Assembly: GCA_035284865.1 (NCBI GenBank)
Contig: JAYKHL010000088.1
Span: 1-51,446, forward strand
DNA from: JAYKHL01 sp035284865
Lineage (GTDB): Bacteria > Cyanobacteriota > Sericytochromatia > S15B-MN24 > JAQBPE01
Reading direction: 5' to 3'
Length of the DNA stretch: 51,446 nucleotides
A program made the position numbers and the translations under genes. The notes below the pieces were generated by a model. That model ran no database searches. It was not told the DNA's origin and saw nothing but the letters and a program-made list of their open reading frames with translations. Shown here in pieces: positions 41,246 to 49,950 of the stretch (its first letter is position 1; every line of letters starts with the position of its first letter).

Positions 41246-42877
41246 TTGATCTCCCAGACGGGTCAGACCAACCAGCTAGAAGAAAGTCGCGCGCTCGGTC
41301 GCCAGCTGGACGACAAGCTCGGGCGGATGGACGGCTGGACCTCAGCCACCGACGGAGAGGGCCCCTCGCCCGAGGAGCGCATCCACCAGATCACCGAACT
41401 TGCTGCTGCCGTGGCGGGGGCCTCTGACCTCGACCAGGTGCTCGACCGCACGCTGACCCATCTGCTTCGCATCACGCAGGCCGACCGCTGCCAGCTGAGC
41501 CTGCGGGACACGGAAAAGTCCTACGCGGAGCGCCTGAAGTCGGCCCGAAAGAAGGACGGCAACGCCTGGGTCTACGAGAAAATCGCGCGGAAGGTGGTCG
41601 ACAAGGTCTTCGCGAGCGAGGAGCCCGTCTACCTCGATGACGTCTCGAACGATCGCGAACTGGCTGAAGAGTGCGCGGCCTACGACGTGTCGCTGTCGTC
41701 GATTGTGGCGGTGCCCCTCCTCGAGGACGAGAAGCTCGAGGGCGCCATCTATCTCGATCGCGCCGATGGCCTGCCGTTTCTGGGGAGGGACGTGAAGCTG
41801 CTCCAACAGCTGGCCCCCATCATCGCGCGGGCGGGCGTCAACGCGCGCTCTGCAGCTGAACAGACGGCCCGTCGGCAGAACCTCGAGCTGCTCAACAAGC
41901 TGTATCAGGCCATCTCCCGGACGCTGGAGCTGGACCAGCTGCTCGATCAGGTGGCGGCCATCTCGCTGGACGTCACGCAGGCCGAGCGCGCCTTCATCCT
42001 GCTCATGAACAACGGGCAGCTGCGGTTCGGGGCGGGGCGGGACCGGGGGGGACCCCTCAACGCCCAGGCCAGCCGAGAGCTGTCGCGCTCGGTCTGCCAG
42101 AAGGTGCTCAACACCCAGCAGGGCGTCTACGTCTTCGACACCTCCAGCGACGAGGAGTTCTCCGCCAAGCTCTCGGTGGTCAGCCTGAAGCTCAACTCCG
42201 TGGTTGCCGTGCCTCTGAACGGGCAGCAAGGCCTGTCCGGCATCCTGTACATCGATGCCAGGTCCAACGCGATGCAGTCCCTCGAGAAGGAGATGGCGGT
42301 GCTGACCAACATCGCCAACGTCGCGAGCCTGGCCATCGACAACGCCCGGCTCTACCGCCAGGCCACCATGGATGGCCTGACAGGGCTCTACGTTCGCACC
42401 TTCTTCATGATCCGGATGGACGAGGAGGCGAATCGGTCCGCTCGCTACGGGCGGGCCTTCTCCCTGCTGGTGATGGACATCGACCACTTCAAGAAGTTCA
42501 ACGACACCTACGGCCACCAGACGGGGGATGAGGTCATCAAGCTCGTGGCCCACATCGTGAAGCGGGCCATCCGGCAGGGCCTCGACATCCCGGGTCGCTA
42601 CGGCGGCGAGGAGCTGGTGCTGATGCTGCCGGAGACGAACGCCGAGGGGGCCCACGTCGTGGCCGAGCGGATCCGCGAGAACATCGCCAACACGCCTCTG
42701 CCGGGCCCCAGCGGGGAGTCGCTCCGCGTCACCGTCTCGATCGGCGTGGCCGTGTTCCCGGCCAACGGTGGCAACGCCCACCAGCTGTTCGAGCGAGCTG
42801 ACCAGGCGCTGTATCAGAGCAAGCAAAATGGTCGCAATCGCACCACCCTGGCGAGCGTGCCCCCTGCGGTGAGCTGA
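41246..42877 (+). CDS. GAF-GAF-GGDEF signalling protein (predicted diguanylate cyclase)
   Basis: 543 residues, starting at TTG 41246 with GAGGAA six bases upstream. Soluble, without membrane helices. GAF 1 spans about 45-205 (ITQADRCQLSLRD, EEPVYLDDVSND, SIVAVPLLEDEKLEGAIYLDR), GAF 2 about 210-375 (AERAFILLMNNGQL, NSVVAVPLNGQQGLSGILYIDAR), and the GGDEF domain about 378-540 (MDGLTGLYVRTFF, LLVMDIDHFKKFNDTYGHQTGD, RYGGEELVLMLPET, RVTVSIGVAVFP, RADQALYQSKQNGRN). The signature is GGEEL, a small change from GGEEF, so cyclase activity is likely. No RxxD inhibitory site is seen before it. The GAF domains probably bind a small ligand or redox signal. Monocistronic. Confidence 0.92.
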   Translation: MISQTGQTNQLEESRALGRQLDDKLGRMDGWTSATDGEGPSPEERIHQITELAAAVAGASDLDQVLDRTLTHLLRITQADRCQLSLRDTEKSYAERLKSARKKDGNAWVYEKIARKVVDKVFASEEPVYLDDVSNDRELAEECAAYDVSLSSIVAVPLLEDEKLEGAIYLDRADGLPFLGRDVKLLQQLAPIIARAGVNARSAAEQTARRQNLELLNKLYQAISRTLELDQLLDQVAAISLDVTQAERAFILLMNNGQLRFGAGRDRGGPLNAQASRELSRSVCQKVLNTQQGVYVFDTSSDEEFSAKLSVVSLKLNSVVAVPLNGQQGLSGILYIDARSNAMQSLEKEMAVLTNIANVASLAIDNARLYRQATMDGLTGLYVRTFFMIRMDEEANRSARYGRAFSLLVMDIDHFKKFNDTYGHQTGDEVIKLVAHIVKRAIRQGLDIPGRYGGEELVLMLPETNAEGAHVVAERIRENIANTPLPGPSGESLRVTVSIGVAVFPANGGNAHQLFERADQALYQSKQNGRNRTTLASVPPAVS

Positions 42878-42900
42878 GCGGCCCGGCTCTCCCCCAGGGT

Positions 42901-42940
42901 GAGGCGGCCGCCTCTGGCTTCGCCTCCCGGGAGGAGGCGG
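42901..42940. terminator. GC-rich palindromes between convergent genes
   Basis: GAGGCGGCCGCCTC (42901-42914) is a perfect 14-bp palindrome. CCTCCCGGGAGG (42923-42934) is another, and CCGCCTC at 42908 can also pair with GAGGCGG at 42934-42940. They lie between the GGDEF stop and the convergent dehydrogenase stop at 43073, so a two-way terminator is likely despite the missing T-runs. Confidence 0.55.
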
Positions 42941-43072
42941 GCAGCCCGGCTCAGGCCTTCGCTCGCGCCGAAGCAGCCCCCACTTCGCCTCGGCTTCAGG
43001 GTTCACGTCGAAAGGGCCGGCGCGCCCCGCGGCGTCACCGGCCCCGTGGGGCACGCTCGGGGAGGGCCGGGC

Positions 43073-43957
43073 TCAGCGCACCGCGACCGGCGCCGTGGCC
43101 GGGGCATAACCGAAGACGCCCTCTCCGCTCTTGCGCCCGAGCGCACCTGCCCGCACGTACTTCCGCAACAGCGGGCAGGGCCGGTACTTGTCGTCGCCAA
43201 GCTCGGCGTGCAGCACCTCCATGATCGAGAGGCACGTGTCGAGCCCGATGAAGTCTGCCAGCGTGAGCGGCCCCATCGGGTGGTTCATGCCCAGCTCCAT
43301 CACGGTGTCGATGTCCTCGGCCGATGCGACGCCTTCTTGCAGGGCAAAAAAGGCCTCGTTGATCATGGGCAGCAGGATGCGGTTGCTCACGAAGCCGGCC
43401 GCATCGTTCACCGTGACGGGTGTCTTGCCAAGGCGGCGGGCCAGGGCCATGACCGCCCCGTGCACGTCGTCGGAGGTCTTGAGCCCGCGGATGACCTCGA
43501 CGAGCTGCATCAGGGGCACCGGGTTCATGAAGTGCATGCCGATGAAGCGCTCGGGTCGGACCACGGCTGCCGCCAGCTGGGTGATGGGCAGCGAGCTCGT
43601 GTTGGAGGCGAGGATGGCCTCGGGGCGGACCAGCTCCGACAGCTTCCGGAAGACGTCCTGCTTGACCTCCAGTTGCTCGACGATGGCCTCGACCACCAGA
43701 TCGCAGACCGCCAGCGAGGCCAGGTCGTTGCTGTAGGACAGACGCGCAAGCGCGGCGTCCCGCTCCTCCGCCGGAAGTTTCCCCTTCTCGACGAACTTGG
43801 CCAGGCTGCCGGTGATGCCCTTGGCGGCCTTCTCCAGCTGCCCGGTGGCGGCGTCGTAGACCGTCACCTTGAGGCCTGCTGCCGCGAAGACCTGCGCGAT
43901 GCCGGAGCCCATCTGCCCCGCACCCACCACGCCGACATGTTCGATGTTGGTTGTCAT
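43073..43957 (-). CDS. hbd: 3-hydroxybutyryl-CoA dehydrogenase (3-hydroxyacyl-CoA dehydrogenase)
   Basis: 294 residues, with GGAGC before the ATG. Rossmann motif VGVVGAGQMGSGIAQVFAAAG near the N-terminus. Then VVEAIVEQLEVKQDVF, ILASNTSSLPITQL (catalytic Ser), RFIGMHFMNPVPLMQLVEVI (catalytic His and Asn region), AGFVSNRILLPMINEAFFALQEG and the C-terminal dimer domain MNHPMGPLTLADFIGLDTC. It interconverts 3-hydroxybutyryl-CoA and acetoacetyl-CoA. It is the last gene of the set crotonase, thiolase, hbd and lies 11 bp after the thiolase, so the three probably run a short-chain beta-oxidation or butyrate-type cycle. Confidence 0.95.
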   Translation of the reverse strand: MTTNIEHVGVVGAGQMGSGIAQVFAAAGLKVTVYDAATGQLEKAAKGITGSLAKFVEKGKLPAEERDAALARLSYSNDLASLAVCDLVVEAIVEQLEVKQDVFRKLSELVRPEAILASNTSSLPITQLAAAVVRPERFIGMHFMNPVPLMQLVEVIRGLKTSDDVHGAVMALARRLGKTPVTVNDAAGFVSNRILLPMINEAFFALQEGVASAEDIDTVMELGMNHPMGPLTLADFIGLDTCLSIMEVLHAELGDDKYRPCPLLRKYVRAGALGRKSGEGVFGYAPATAPVAVR

Positions 43958-43968
43958 GATCGTTGCTC

Positions 43969-45156
43969 CTAGTTGCGAAGGTTCTCGAGAATGATCGCGT
44001 CGCCCTGCGCCGCGCCCGAGCAGATGGCCGCCGCGCCGTAGCGCTTGCCGCTGCGGACCAGCTCATAGGCCAGCGTGGCGACCAGGCGGGCGCCCGAAGC
44101 CCCGATGGGGTGCCCCATCGCCACGGCGCCGCCGTTGACGTTGACGCGCGCCGGGTCAGCCTCGAGCAGCTTGGTGCTCGTGAGGGCCACGGCCGCGAAG
44201 GCCTCGTTGATCTCGATGCGGTCGAGGGCCTCGACCGTGAGGCCCGCCTTGGTGAGGGCCTTCTGGATGGCCAGGGCCGGCACGGTGTGAAGGTAGGGGG
44301 CTTCTTGCCCGACCATGGCGTGCGCGACGATGGCCGCGAGAGGCTTCAACCCACGTCGTGTCGCTTCCTCCTCGCTCATGACCACCAGCGCCCCCGCGCC
44401 GTCGTTCACGCCCGGCGCGTTGCCCGCCGTGATCGTGCCTTCAGCGCCAAAGGCAGGCTTCAGCTTCGCGAGCTTCTCCGCGGTGGTGTCCGGGCGGATG
44501 GCCTCGTCGCGAGCCACCGTCGCCGTTTGCCCCTTGCCGGCGGGCACCTCCACGGCCAGGACCTCCTCGACGAAGCGGCCGGCCTCCCAGGCCTCCCAGG
44601 CCAGCTGGTGCGACCGGGCTGCCCACGCATCCTGCGCCTGGCGGTCAATGCCGTACTCGCGGGCGACCGTCGAGCCGTGCACGCCCATGTGACAGTCGTG
44701 AAAGGCGCACCACAGGCCGTCTGCGATCATGGTGTCGAGGAGCTCGCCGTGGCCCATCCGGTAGCCCGTGCGGGCTTTCTTCAACAAGTACGGCGCGTTG
44801 GACATGGACTCCATGCCGCCCGCGACGAAGATGGCACCCTCACCGGCGCGCTGAAGGGTGTCGGCCATCGTGACGGCCCGCAGCCCGGAGGCGCACACCT
44901 TGTTGATGGTCAGGGCGGAGGTGGTGACGGGCAGCCCGGCCTGGATGGCGGCCTGGCGGGCGGGGATTTGCCCGAGGCCAGCCTGCAGCACGGTGCCCAT
45001 CAGCACGTTCTCGACCTCCTCGGGCGTCAGGCCCGCGCGGGAGACGGCCTCGCGGATCACGCGCGCGCCGAGGTCGATGGCCGTCAGCGGGGCAAGCCCC
45101 CCGGAGAGCTTGCCGAAGGGGGTGCGGACGGCGCTGACGATGACGGTTCTGCCCAT
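43969..45156 (-). CDS. atoB/phaA-like: acetyl-CoA C-acetyltransferase (thiolase)
   Basis: 395 residues. Signatures: VIVSAVRTPFGKLSGGLAPL, nucleophile Cys88 in NKVCASGLRAV, GGMESMSNAPYLL, INEAFAAVAL, the GHPIGASGARL histidine near residue 350 and the second cysteine in AICSGAAQGDA. It condenses two acetyl-CoA or cleaves acetoacetyl-CoA. The insert WCAFHDCHMGVHGSTVAREYGIDRQAQD is the tetramer loop of biosynthetic-type thiolases. It lies between the crotonase-like gene (18 bp) and hbd (11 bp), so substrate can pass along the set. Confidence 0.96.
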   Translation of the reverse strand: MGRTVIVSAVRTPFGKLSGGLAPLTAIDLGARVIREAVSRAGLTPEEVENVLMGTVLQAGLGQIPARQAAIQAGLPVTTSALTINKVCASGLRAVTMADTLQRAGEGAIFVAGGMESMSNAPYLLKKARTGYRMGHGELLDTMIADGLWCAFHDCHMGVHGSTVAREYGIDRQAQDAWAARSHQLAWEAWEAGRFVEEVLAVEVPAGKGQTATVARDEAIRPDTTAEKLAKLKPAFGAEGTITAGNAPGVNDGAGALVVMSEEEATRRGLKPLAAIVAHAMVGQEAPYLHTVPALAIQKALTKAGLTVEALDRIEINEAFAAVALTSTKLLEADPARVNVNGGAVAMGHPIGASGARLVATLAYELVRSGKRYGAAAICSGAAQGDAIILENLRN

Positions 45157-45174
45157 GGGGTGCTCCTGATGTTT

Positions 45175-46005
45175 TCAGGCGCCCGCGGCGGGGCCGGGGA
45201 CGCTCGTGGGCCCGTCGGGAGACGCGGCCACGGAGGGGGAGGCGGCAGGCGATGCCGCACGGGTGCGCTCGAGCCAGGCGCGGATGCGCGCCTGGGTGGT
45301 GCCGCCCTCGAAGCAGGCCGCAAAGGCCTCTCGCTCGAGCGCGAAGGTTGTCGGCAGCGCGCCACGAAGGGCGCGTTTGGTTTCCCTGAGGGCCCGCGGG
45401 TCAGCCTGGCGAAGGTCGGCGAGCCTGGCAGCCAGCAGCGCTGACAGCTCGGTCGCCGGGGCGACGCCGTCCACGAGGCCCCAGGCGAGGGCGGTGGCGG
45501 CGTCGAGTTGCTCGCAGCCAAGCATCAGCCGACGGGCCCGGCCTGGGCCGACCAGCCCGGGCAGTCGCTGGGTGCCCCCCCAGCCGGGCAGCAGGCCCAG
45601 GCGGGCAGCCTGGTACTGGAGCCGCGCCTCAGAGGTGGCCAGCCGCAGATCGCAGGCCACGGCCAGCTCCACCCCACCCCCGTAGGCGGCCCCGTTCAGC
45701 ACGGCGATCACGGGGACGGGCAGGGCGGCCAGCGCCTCCCCCACGCCCTGCCCCAGGGCGCTGAACGTGAGCGCGCTGGCAGGCTCGAGCTCGGCCAGTT
45801 CGCGCAGATCCGCACCGGCCGAGAACGCGCGATGCCCCCGCCCCGTGAGCACCGCCGCGAGCAGGTCCGGGGCCTCGCGCAGGGCCGCCAGGTGGGCGCG
45901 CATCTCTCGCAACACGGCCGTGGACAGGACGTGCAGTCCATCGGGGCTGTCGAGGTGCAGAAAGGCGACATCGCCCTGCCGGGCGAGGCTCACGCGCGTG
46001 GACAT
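45175..46005 (-). CDS. enoyl-CoA hydratase/isomerase-family protein lacking both hydratase glutamates
   Basis: 276 residues from ATG 46005 (AAGG upstream); the frame also opens at ATG 46035, but the -10 overlaps that codon. Crotonase oxyanion-hole segments are intact: HRAFSAGADLRELA and NGAAYGGGVELAVACDLRLA, followed by LGLLPGWGGTQRLPGLVG. The two glutamates used by classical hydratases appear replaced: 'QAARLGLLPG' has no Glu before the conserved Gly, and 'GRARRLMLGC' has Arg in the second position. So it may be an isomerase, thioesterase or other crotonase, or a scaffold. A Pro/Ala/Ser tail of 30 residues ends the protein. First gene of the thiolase-hbd set. Confidence 0.88.
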   Translation of the reverse strand: MSTRVSLARQGDVAFLHLDSPDGLHVLSTAVLREMRAHLAALREAPDLLAAVLTGRGHRAFSAGADLRELAELEPASALTFSALGQGVGEALAALPVPVIAVLNGAAYGGGVELAVACDLRLATSEARLQYQAARLGLLPGWGGTQRLPGLVGPGRARRLMLGCEQLDAATALAWGLVDGVAPATELSALLAARLADLRQADPRALRETKRALRGALPTTFALEREAFAACFEGGTTQARIRAWLERTRAASPAASPSVAASPDGPTSVPGPAAGA

Positions 46006-46032
46006 GGCGGACCTTCGGGTGCTGAGGGTCGC

Positions 46033-46038
46033 CATTAT
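46033..46038 (-). promoter_or_regulatory. extended -10 (TGC-TATAAT) of the crotonase-thiolase-hbd unit
   Basis: Consensus TATAAT preceded by TGC on the minus strand. Transcription near 46026 leaves about 20 nt to ATG 46005, with AAGG inside the leader. The AT of the -10 overlaps an upstream in-frame ATG, which is therefore not the start. Confidence 0.7.
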
Positions 46039-46068
46039 AGCAGGCCCGCGACCCTGGCTGTCCGGTCG

Positions 46069-46515
46069 TCAGCGCGAGGCGGGGGCCGCCCCGCTCCCGG
46101 AGCGGAGCCGAATGGCCTTGGCGTAGACCGTCACCGTCGTGGTGTTGAGCAGGCCTGGCGCCCCCCAGGTCTCGACCTCGTACCGGGGCGCGATGAGCAT
46201 GTCGGCCCCCGGCACGCTCTTGATGGCCGCGAAGTGGGCCTTGCGGTAGGCGGAGTTGAGCCACCAAGACGAGGCGTGGCCGACGATCTCGCCGCTGTAC
46301 TGCACCTGGTTGTTGACCTCGAACCACAGGAAGTAGGTCGACCGCCCCGACCCCTTCACGTCGCTGAGGATCTCATACTGGTCGGGCCCGAAGGGCGCGA
46401 ACTGCAGGTCCCCGAGGCCTGCGTGGCTGATGGTGTTCACGTGGAACGTGCAGCCCGAGGCCGCCAGGCCCATCACCACCGAGACCAGCACCGGGAAAAT
46501 CCGCGTCACGTCCAC
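46069..46515 (-). CDS. small lipoprotein of unknown function
   Basis: 148 residues from GTG 46515 (GAGG just upstream; GTG 46509 is possible). Lipoprotein signal MDVTRIFPVLVSVVMGLAASGC with lipobox AASGC. The mature part has YEILSDVKGSGRSTYFLWF, AYRKAHFAAIKSVPGADMLIAPRYEVETWG and TTTVTVYAKAIRL. That order (a 'yevlG.v.G.as...f' strand, a repeat-unit helix with 'A...A....gAD.li.p.y', then a terminal strand) recurs in small envelope lipoproteins of TRL/DUF6567-like type; I give no name. Single gene, divergent from the gene at 46628. Confidence 0.78.
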   Translation of the reverse strand: MDVTRIFPVLVSVVMGLAASGCTFHVNTISHAGLGDLQFAPFGPDQYEILSDVKGSGRSTYFLWFEVNNQVQYSGEIVGHASSWWLNSAYRKAHFAAIKSVPGADMLIAPRYEVETWGAPGLLNTTTVTVYAKAIRLRSGSGAAPASR

Positions 46516-46611
46516 TCATCCTCGTCATTGCCCGGGGGCTTGCCTCATGCTGGTGCCCGGGGCCCGGCCTCGCAGTGACGGGGATCGCGGGCCAGTTGGG
46601 CGAGCCTGACG

Positions 46612-46617
46612 TACACT
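46612..46617 (+). promoter_or_regulatory. -10 element (TACACT) ten bases before an ATG
   Basis: TACACT lies ten bases before ATG 46628, leaving a leader of only a few bases. No Shine-Dalgarno precedes that ATG. Third example of this arrangement in the window. Confidence 0.4.
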
Positions 46618-46627
46618 GGGGCGCGTT

Positions 46628-47212
46628 ATGAACCGTTCGGCGCGGGCATCATACCCGCAGCGACGACATGACGGACCGCCCCCTCCCGCGAAGCAGATGC
46701 CCGTGCCCATGGCTCCCCCCCACCGGCTCTCCGTGATCCTGGCCGCCCTCGGCCTCCTGACGACCACGCTCGTCGGCCCCCCGCCGGCGCTGGCTGAGAC
46801 GGTCTTCAAGCGCGACGGGACCCAGGTCCGTGGCAAGATCGTCAAGGAGGACGACGCGACGTTGGTGGTCGAGACCCCCTCGGGGAAGCGCAAGGTCCCG
46901 AAGAAGGACATCGAGCTGTTGCCCCCCGTGTCGCCGGAGATGGCGTTCCTCTCCGGGATCCCCGTGGCGGGCGGGGGGTACCTCTACCTCGGGAAGCTCG
47001 ACAAGTTCTTGCTGTACCTCGGCCTCGGCGTGGCAGCGGGCGGGATCACGGCGGGCACGCTGAAGCTCATCCGCCCCGTGACCACCAAGGAGCCTCAGAT
47101 GACCGTCGCCTTCTTGCTGGCCTACGCCGTGCCGATGCTGCTCGGAGCCCTCGAAAGCCAGGGAGCAGCCCGGGCGAAGCTGGCGTCGCCTCGGTTCCAC
47201 ATCGAGTACTGA
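46628..47212 (+). CDS. exported small protein with SH3-like strand motif and membrane helices
   Basis: 194 residues from ATG 46628; ATG 46697 or 46709 would start right before the signal and cannot be excluded. Signal peptide MAPPHRLSVILAALGLLTTTLVGPPPALA/E. Then TVFKRDGTQVRGKIVKEDDATLVVETPSGKRKVPKKDIELL, a strand-rich segment common at the start of many exported proteins ('vvl.dG..i.G.iv.ed...l.v.t..G...i...di'). Two hydrophobic helices follow (FLLYLGLGVAAGGITAGTL and MTVAFLLAYAVPMLLGAL). It probably sits in the membrane with its SH3-like part outside. No known function. Confidence 0.75.
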   Translation: MNRSARASYPQRRHDGPPPPAKQMPVPMAPPHRLSVILAALGLLTTTLVGPPPALAETVFKRDGTQVRGKIVKEDDATLVVETPSGKRKVPKKDIELLPPVSPEMAFLSGIPVAGGGYLYLGKLDKFLLYLGLGVAAGGITAGTLKLIRPVTTKEPQMTVAFLLAYAVPMLLGALESQGAARAKLASPRFHIEY

Positions 47213-47518
47213 TCGGGCCGGGCGTCTCGGCCACGGTCGGCGGCCCAGGGGCCGGCAGGGCCCGACGACGGGCCTCTCCAGGTCGGGGGGTGCATGCCTG
47301 GCGCCCTACCTGGCACAATGGGGGGGCGGTGCGGCCCTCCCGAAGGCCTCGCGGTGGGGGGTCGCGGCCGACCCCGCCAACGGCGCCGTCGAGGGCGCTG
47401 CTGCCCGCAGCGCTGCCGCGGTCGAAGCCCCCGGGCTTCGCGTGGCCCGGCACGCCCTCGCACGGGCCCTGCCGGCCTCCCCTGGCTGACCCCCGGCCGC
47501 CCGCAGCGGAGAGGCTCC
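47213..47518 (+). promoter_or_regulatory. upstream region of the fruK-like gene
   Basis: 306 bp without a convincing gene; the open frame here lacks a start signal and homology. GGCCCG/CGGGCC (47259-47264 and 47269-47274) is a short hairpin that may end the previous transcript. TGG-CACAAT (-10 at 47314-47319) is an extended -10 and would give a GC-rich leader of about 190 nt before ATG 47519, long enough for leader regulation. No known riboswitch pattern was recognised. Confidence 0.45.
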
Positions 47519-48469
47519 ATGCTCGCCACCGTCACGCTCAACCCTTCCCTCGACAAGACCATCTACGTCGAAGCCCTCGGCCTTGACGACACGAACCGGG
47601 CCGAGGGCTTCCGCCTCGACCCGGGCGGCAAGGGCTTGAACGTCTCGCGGGTGCTCTGGGAGCTCGGGCAGGCGTCGCTGCTGTTCGGCTTCCTCGGGGG
47701 CGACACCGGCCGCAAGCTCGAGAAGTTCCTGGTGGATGAGGGGCTCGTCTGCGACTTCAACTGGACGGTGGGTGAGACGCGAGAGAACCTGATCCTGCAG
47801 CAGGCGGGGCAGCGCCTGCAGACCAAGATCTCGATGCCGGGCCCCACCATCCGCCTCGACGAGTTGCATCGGCTCAAACGCAAGATCGCGGGGCGCTCGC
47901 GGGACTACAGCTGGATCGTCTTCTCGGGCTCGATCCCGCCCGGGCTCGACAAGTGGGTCTACCGCGAGCTTGCCGAGGAGGCCACGATGCGGCAGGACCG
48001 CGTGGTGCTGGATGCGGACGGGGAGGCCTTGCGCCACGGGCTCGAGGCGCGGCCGTTCATGATCAAGCCCAACCTGCACGAGCTGCAGCGAATGGTGGGG
48101 CGAACACTGCCGACGTCGGAGGCGGTTCACGCGGCCCTCGACGAGATCCTCGAGGGAGGGCGGGTCGAGCTCGTGATCCTCAGCAACGGGCCAGCCGAGG
48201 TGGTGGCGGCCACGCGACACGAGCGCTGGGTGGCGGTGCCGCCCACCGTGGAGGTGCGGTCCACCGTGGGGGCGGGGGACTCGATGGTGGCAGGCTTTCT
48301 CAACAAGTTCACTCAGGGGGCGGGGCTGGAGGAGAGCCTGCGCTGGGCCGTGGCCGCGGGCACGGCCTGTGTGGCGGCCTGCGGCACCGAGCTGGCGCAT
48401 TATGCGGACGTCATCCGTTTCGCGCCTCAGGTGACGCTCCGGCCCCACAGCGGCCGGGCCGGCAGCTGA
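47519..48469 (+). CDS. fruK: PfkB-family sugar-phosphate kinase, probably 1-phosphofructokinase
   Basis: 316 residues from ATG 47519 with GGAGAGG upstream. Sugar site LNPSLDKTIYVEAL and LDPGGKGLNVSRVL; middle region TKISMPGPTI, SGSIPPGL, VLDADGEAL, MIKPNLHELQRMVG; catalytic motif VRSTVGAGDSMVAGFL with the general-base Asp of GAGDS. This is the layout of 1-phosphofructokinase, tagatose-6-phosphate kinase and 6-phosphofructokinase 2. The substrate among these cannot be fixed by eye, and no fructose PTS lies next to it, so it might serve as the glycolytic PfkB. It is followed 32 bp later by hemW. Confidence 0.92.
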   Translation: MLATVTLNPSLDKTIYVEALGLDDTNRAEGFRLDPGGKGLNVSRVLWELGQASLLFGFLGGDTGRKLEKFLVDEGLVCDFNWTVGETRENLILQQAGQRLQTKISMPGPTIRLDELHRLKRKIAGRSRDYSWIVFSGSIPPGLDKWVYRELAEEATMRQDRVVLDADGEALRHGLEARPFMIKPNLHELQRMVGRTLPTSEAVHAALDEILEGGRVELVILSNGPAEVVAATRHERWVAVPPTVEVRSTVGAGDSMVAGFLNKFTQGAGLEESLRWAVAAGTACVAACGTELAHYADVIRFAPQVTLRPHSGRAGS

Positions 48470-48501
48470 GCGTCCCGGCCCATCGCCCCCGAGCCCCAGC
48501 C

Positions 48502-49686
48502 ATGACGACCCTTCCTGCACCCGGCGCCACCCCCGATCACCGGGCCCTGTTCCCGGCCGTCGGGCTGTACCTGCACTTCCCCTTCTGCGCCCGGAAGTGC
48601 CTGTACTGCGACTTCCCCTCGTATGCCGGCCAGGACGACCAGATGGCCGCTTACCTCGAGGCACTGGCCCGGGAGATCGCGGCGGCTCCGCGGCTGCGGG
48701 TGCGCTCCATCTTCCTGGGAGGGGGCACGCCGTCCTACATGCCAGGTCCGTGGATGGCCCGCATCCTGGCGCAGGTCTTCGACCACTTTGACGTGGAGCC
48801 AGGGGCCGAGGTCACGATGGAGGCCAACCCTGGCAACGAGCGCCTGACGAATGCCTCGGCCGTCGAGGCCTGGCGGGCCTACCGGGCCATGGGCATCAAC
48901 CGCGTCTCGCTGGGGGTGCAGAGCTTCGACGCGGGGATGCTGGCCGCATTGGGGCGGATCCACGCACCTCGGGACGCCGTCGACGCGGTGAAGGCCGTAC
49001 GCGCCGCGGGCTTCGAGCGGATCAGCATCGACCTGATGTACGGGCTGCCCGGGCAGACCCGGGGCGTCTGGCAGGACACCCTGCGGCAGGCGGTCGCCCT
49101 CGAACTCCCGCACCTGTCGGCCTACAGCTTGATCGTGGAGCCCCACACGCCCTTCGAGGCGCAGGCCCGGGCTGGCCGGCTGGCGCTGCCGCCCGAGGAC
49201 GAGGAGCGCGCGATGGCCGCCCTCGCCGACGAGGTGCTGTCCGCGGCCGGCTACACGGCCTATGAGGTCTCGAACTGGGCGCGGCCGGGCGAGACGTCCC
49301 GGCACAACGAGGTCTACTGGCGCAACGAGCCGTGGTTGGGCCTCGGCTCGGGCGCCCACTCGTACCTGGATCGCCGCCGCTGGGCCAACCCGGCGACCAT
49401 CTCGGCCTACCTGCAGGATGGCCCCACGCCTCCGCCGGAGGCGCCCCAGGGGCTGCAGGAGGAGCAGGAGGAGACCATGTTCATGGGCCTCCGGCTGCTG
49501 CGCGAGGGCGTGGCGGACGCGCGCTTTCGGGCCCGCTTCGGCCTCGGGGTGGTGGACCGCTACGCCCCCGTGCTGGCCGGGCTTCGCGAGCGGGGCCTCG
49601 TCGAGTGGGATGGCGAGCGGCTGCGGCTGTCCCGGGCGGGCGTGCCGCTGGCCAACGACGTGTTCGCGGCGTTCCTGGACGCCTGA
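48502..49686 (+). CDS. hemW: radical SAM protein HemW (coproporphyrinogen III oxidase-like, heme chaperone)
   Basis: 394 residues from ATG 48502. YLHFPFCARKCLYCDFPSY holds the radical-SAM cysteines Cys29, Cys33 and Cys36 (CxxxCxxC). Then FLGGGTPSYM, VTMEANPGN, INRVSLGVQSFDAGMLAALGRIHAPRDAVDAV, SIDLMYGLPGQT, LSAYSLIVEPHTPF, YEVSNWARPGETSRHNEVYW and the HemW C-terminal domain. It lacks the extra fourth cysteine after the motif (CDF, not CxxCGC) that marks true HemN, so a heme-transfer role is more likely than coproporphyrinogen oxidation. No clear ribosome-binding site is present; it is probably translated from the same message as the fruK-like gene. Confidence 0.94.
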   Translation: MTTLPAPGATPDHRALFPAVGLYLHFPFCARKCLYCDFPSYAGQDDQMAAYLEALAREIAAAPRLRVRSIFLGGGTPSYMPGPWMARILAQVFDHFDVEPGAEVTMEANPGNERLTNASAVEAWRAYRAMGINRVSLGVQSFDAGMLAALGRIHAPRDAVDAVKAVRAAGFERISIDLMYGLPGQTRGVWQDTLRQAVALELPHLSAYSLIVEPHTPFEAQARAGRLALPPEDEERAMAALADEVLSAAGYTAYEVSNWARPGETSRHNEVYWRNEPWLGLGSGAHSYLDRRRWANPATISAYLQDGPTPPPEAPQGLQEEQEETMFMGLRLLREGVADARFRARFGLGVVDRYAPVLAGLRERGLVEWDGERLRLSRAGVPLANDVFAAFLDA

Positions 49687-49712
49687 GGGCGGCAGGAAGC
49701 CAGGCGTCGCCC

Positions 49713-49833
49713 GTGGACGCCTCCCGGCTCCCCGCGGGGCAGCGGGGCAGGGCGGGGGCGTCCACCCGATGACGGGGGATGGCCTCTCGCGCTCCCGGCA
49801 GGAGGGTGCAGGCCCGGGGGAGGGACCGGGCCC
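49713..49833 (+). terminator. two hairpins after hemW
   Basis: GTGGACGCC (49713-49721) pairs with GGCGTCCAC (49757-49765), enclosing the palindrome CCCCGCGGGG. GGCCCGG (49812-49818) pairs with CCGGGCC (49827-49833) around an 8-nt loop. Both lie within 150 bp of the hemW stop. No strong T-run follows either one. Confidence 0.5.
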
Positions 49834-49950
49834 GTGTTGCGGCTGGAAAATGTTACGGGCGACATACGTCTGGGTATTTCTTGCGAGCGCGCCTCGCGCG
49901 CAGCCTGCCGGCACGATGTCCGGTCCTTGGTGCCCCGAGAAGGAGGACTT

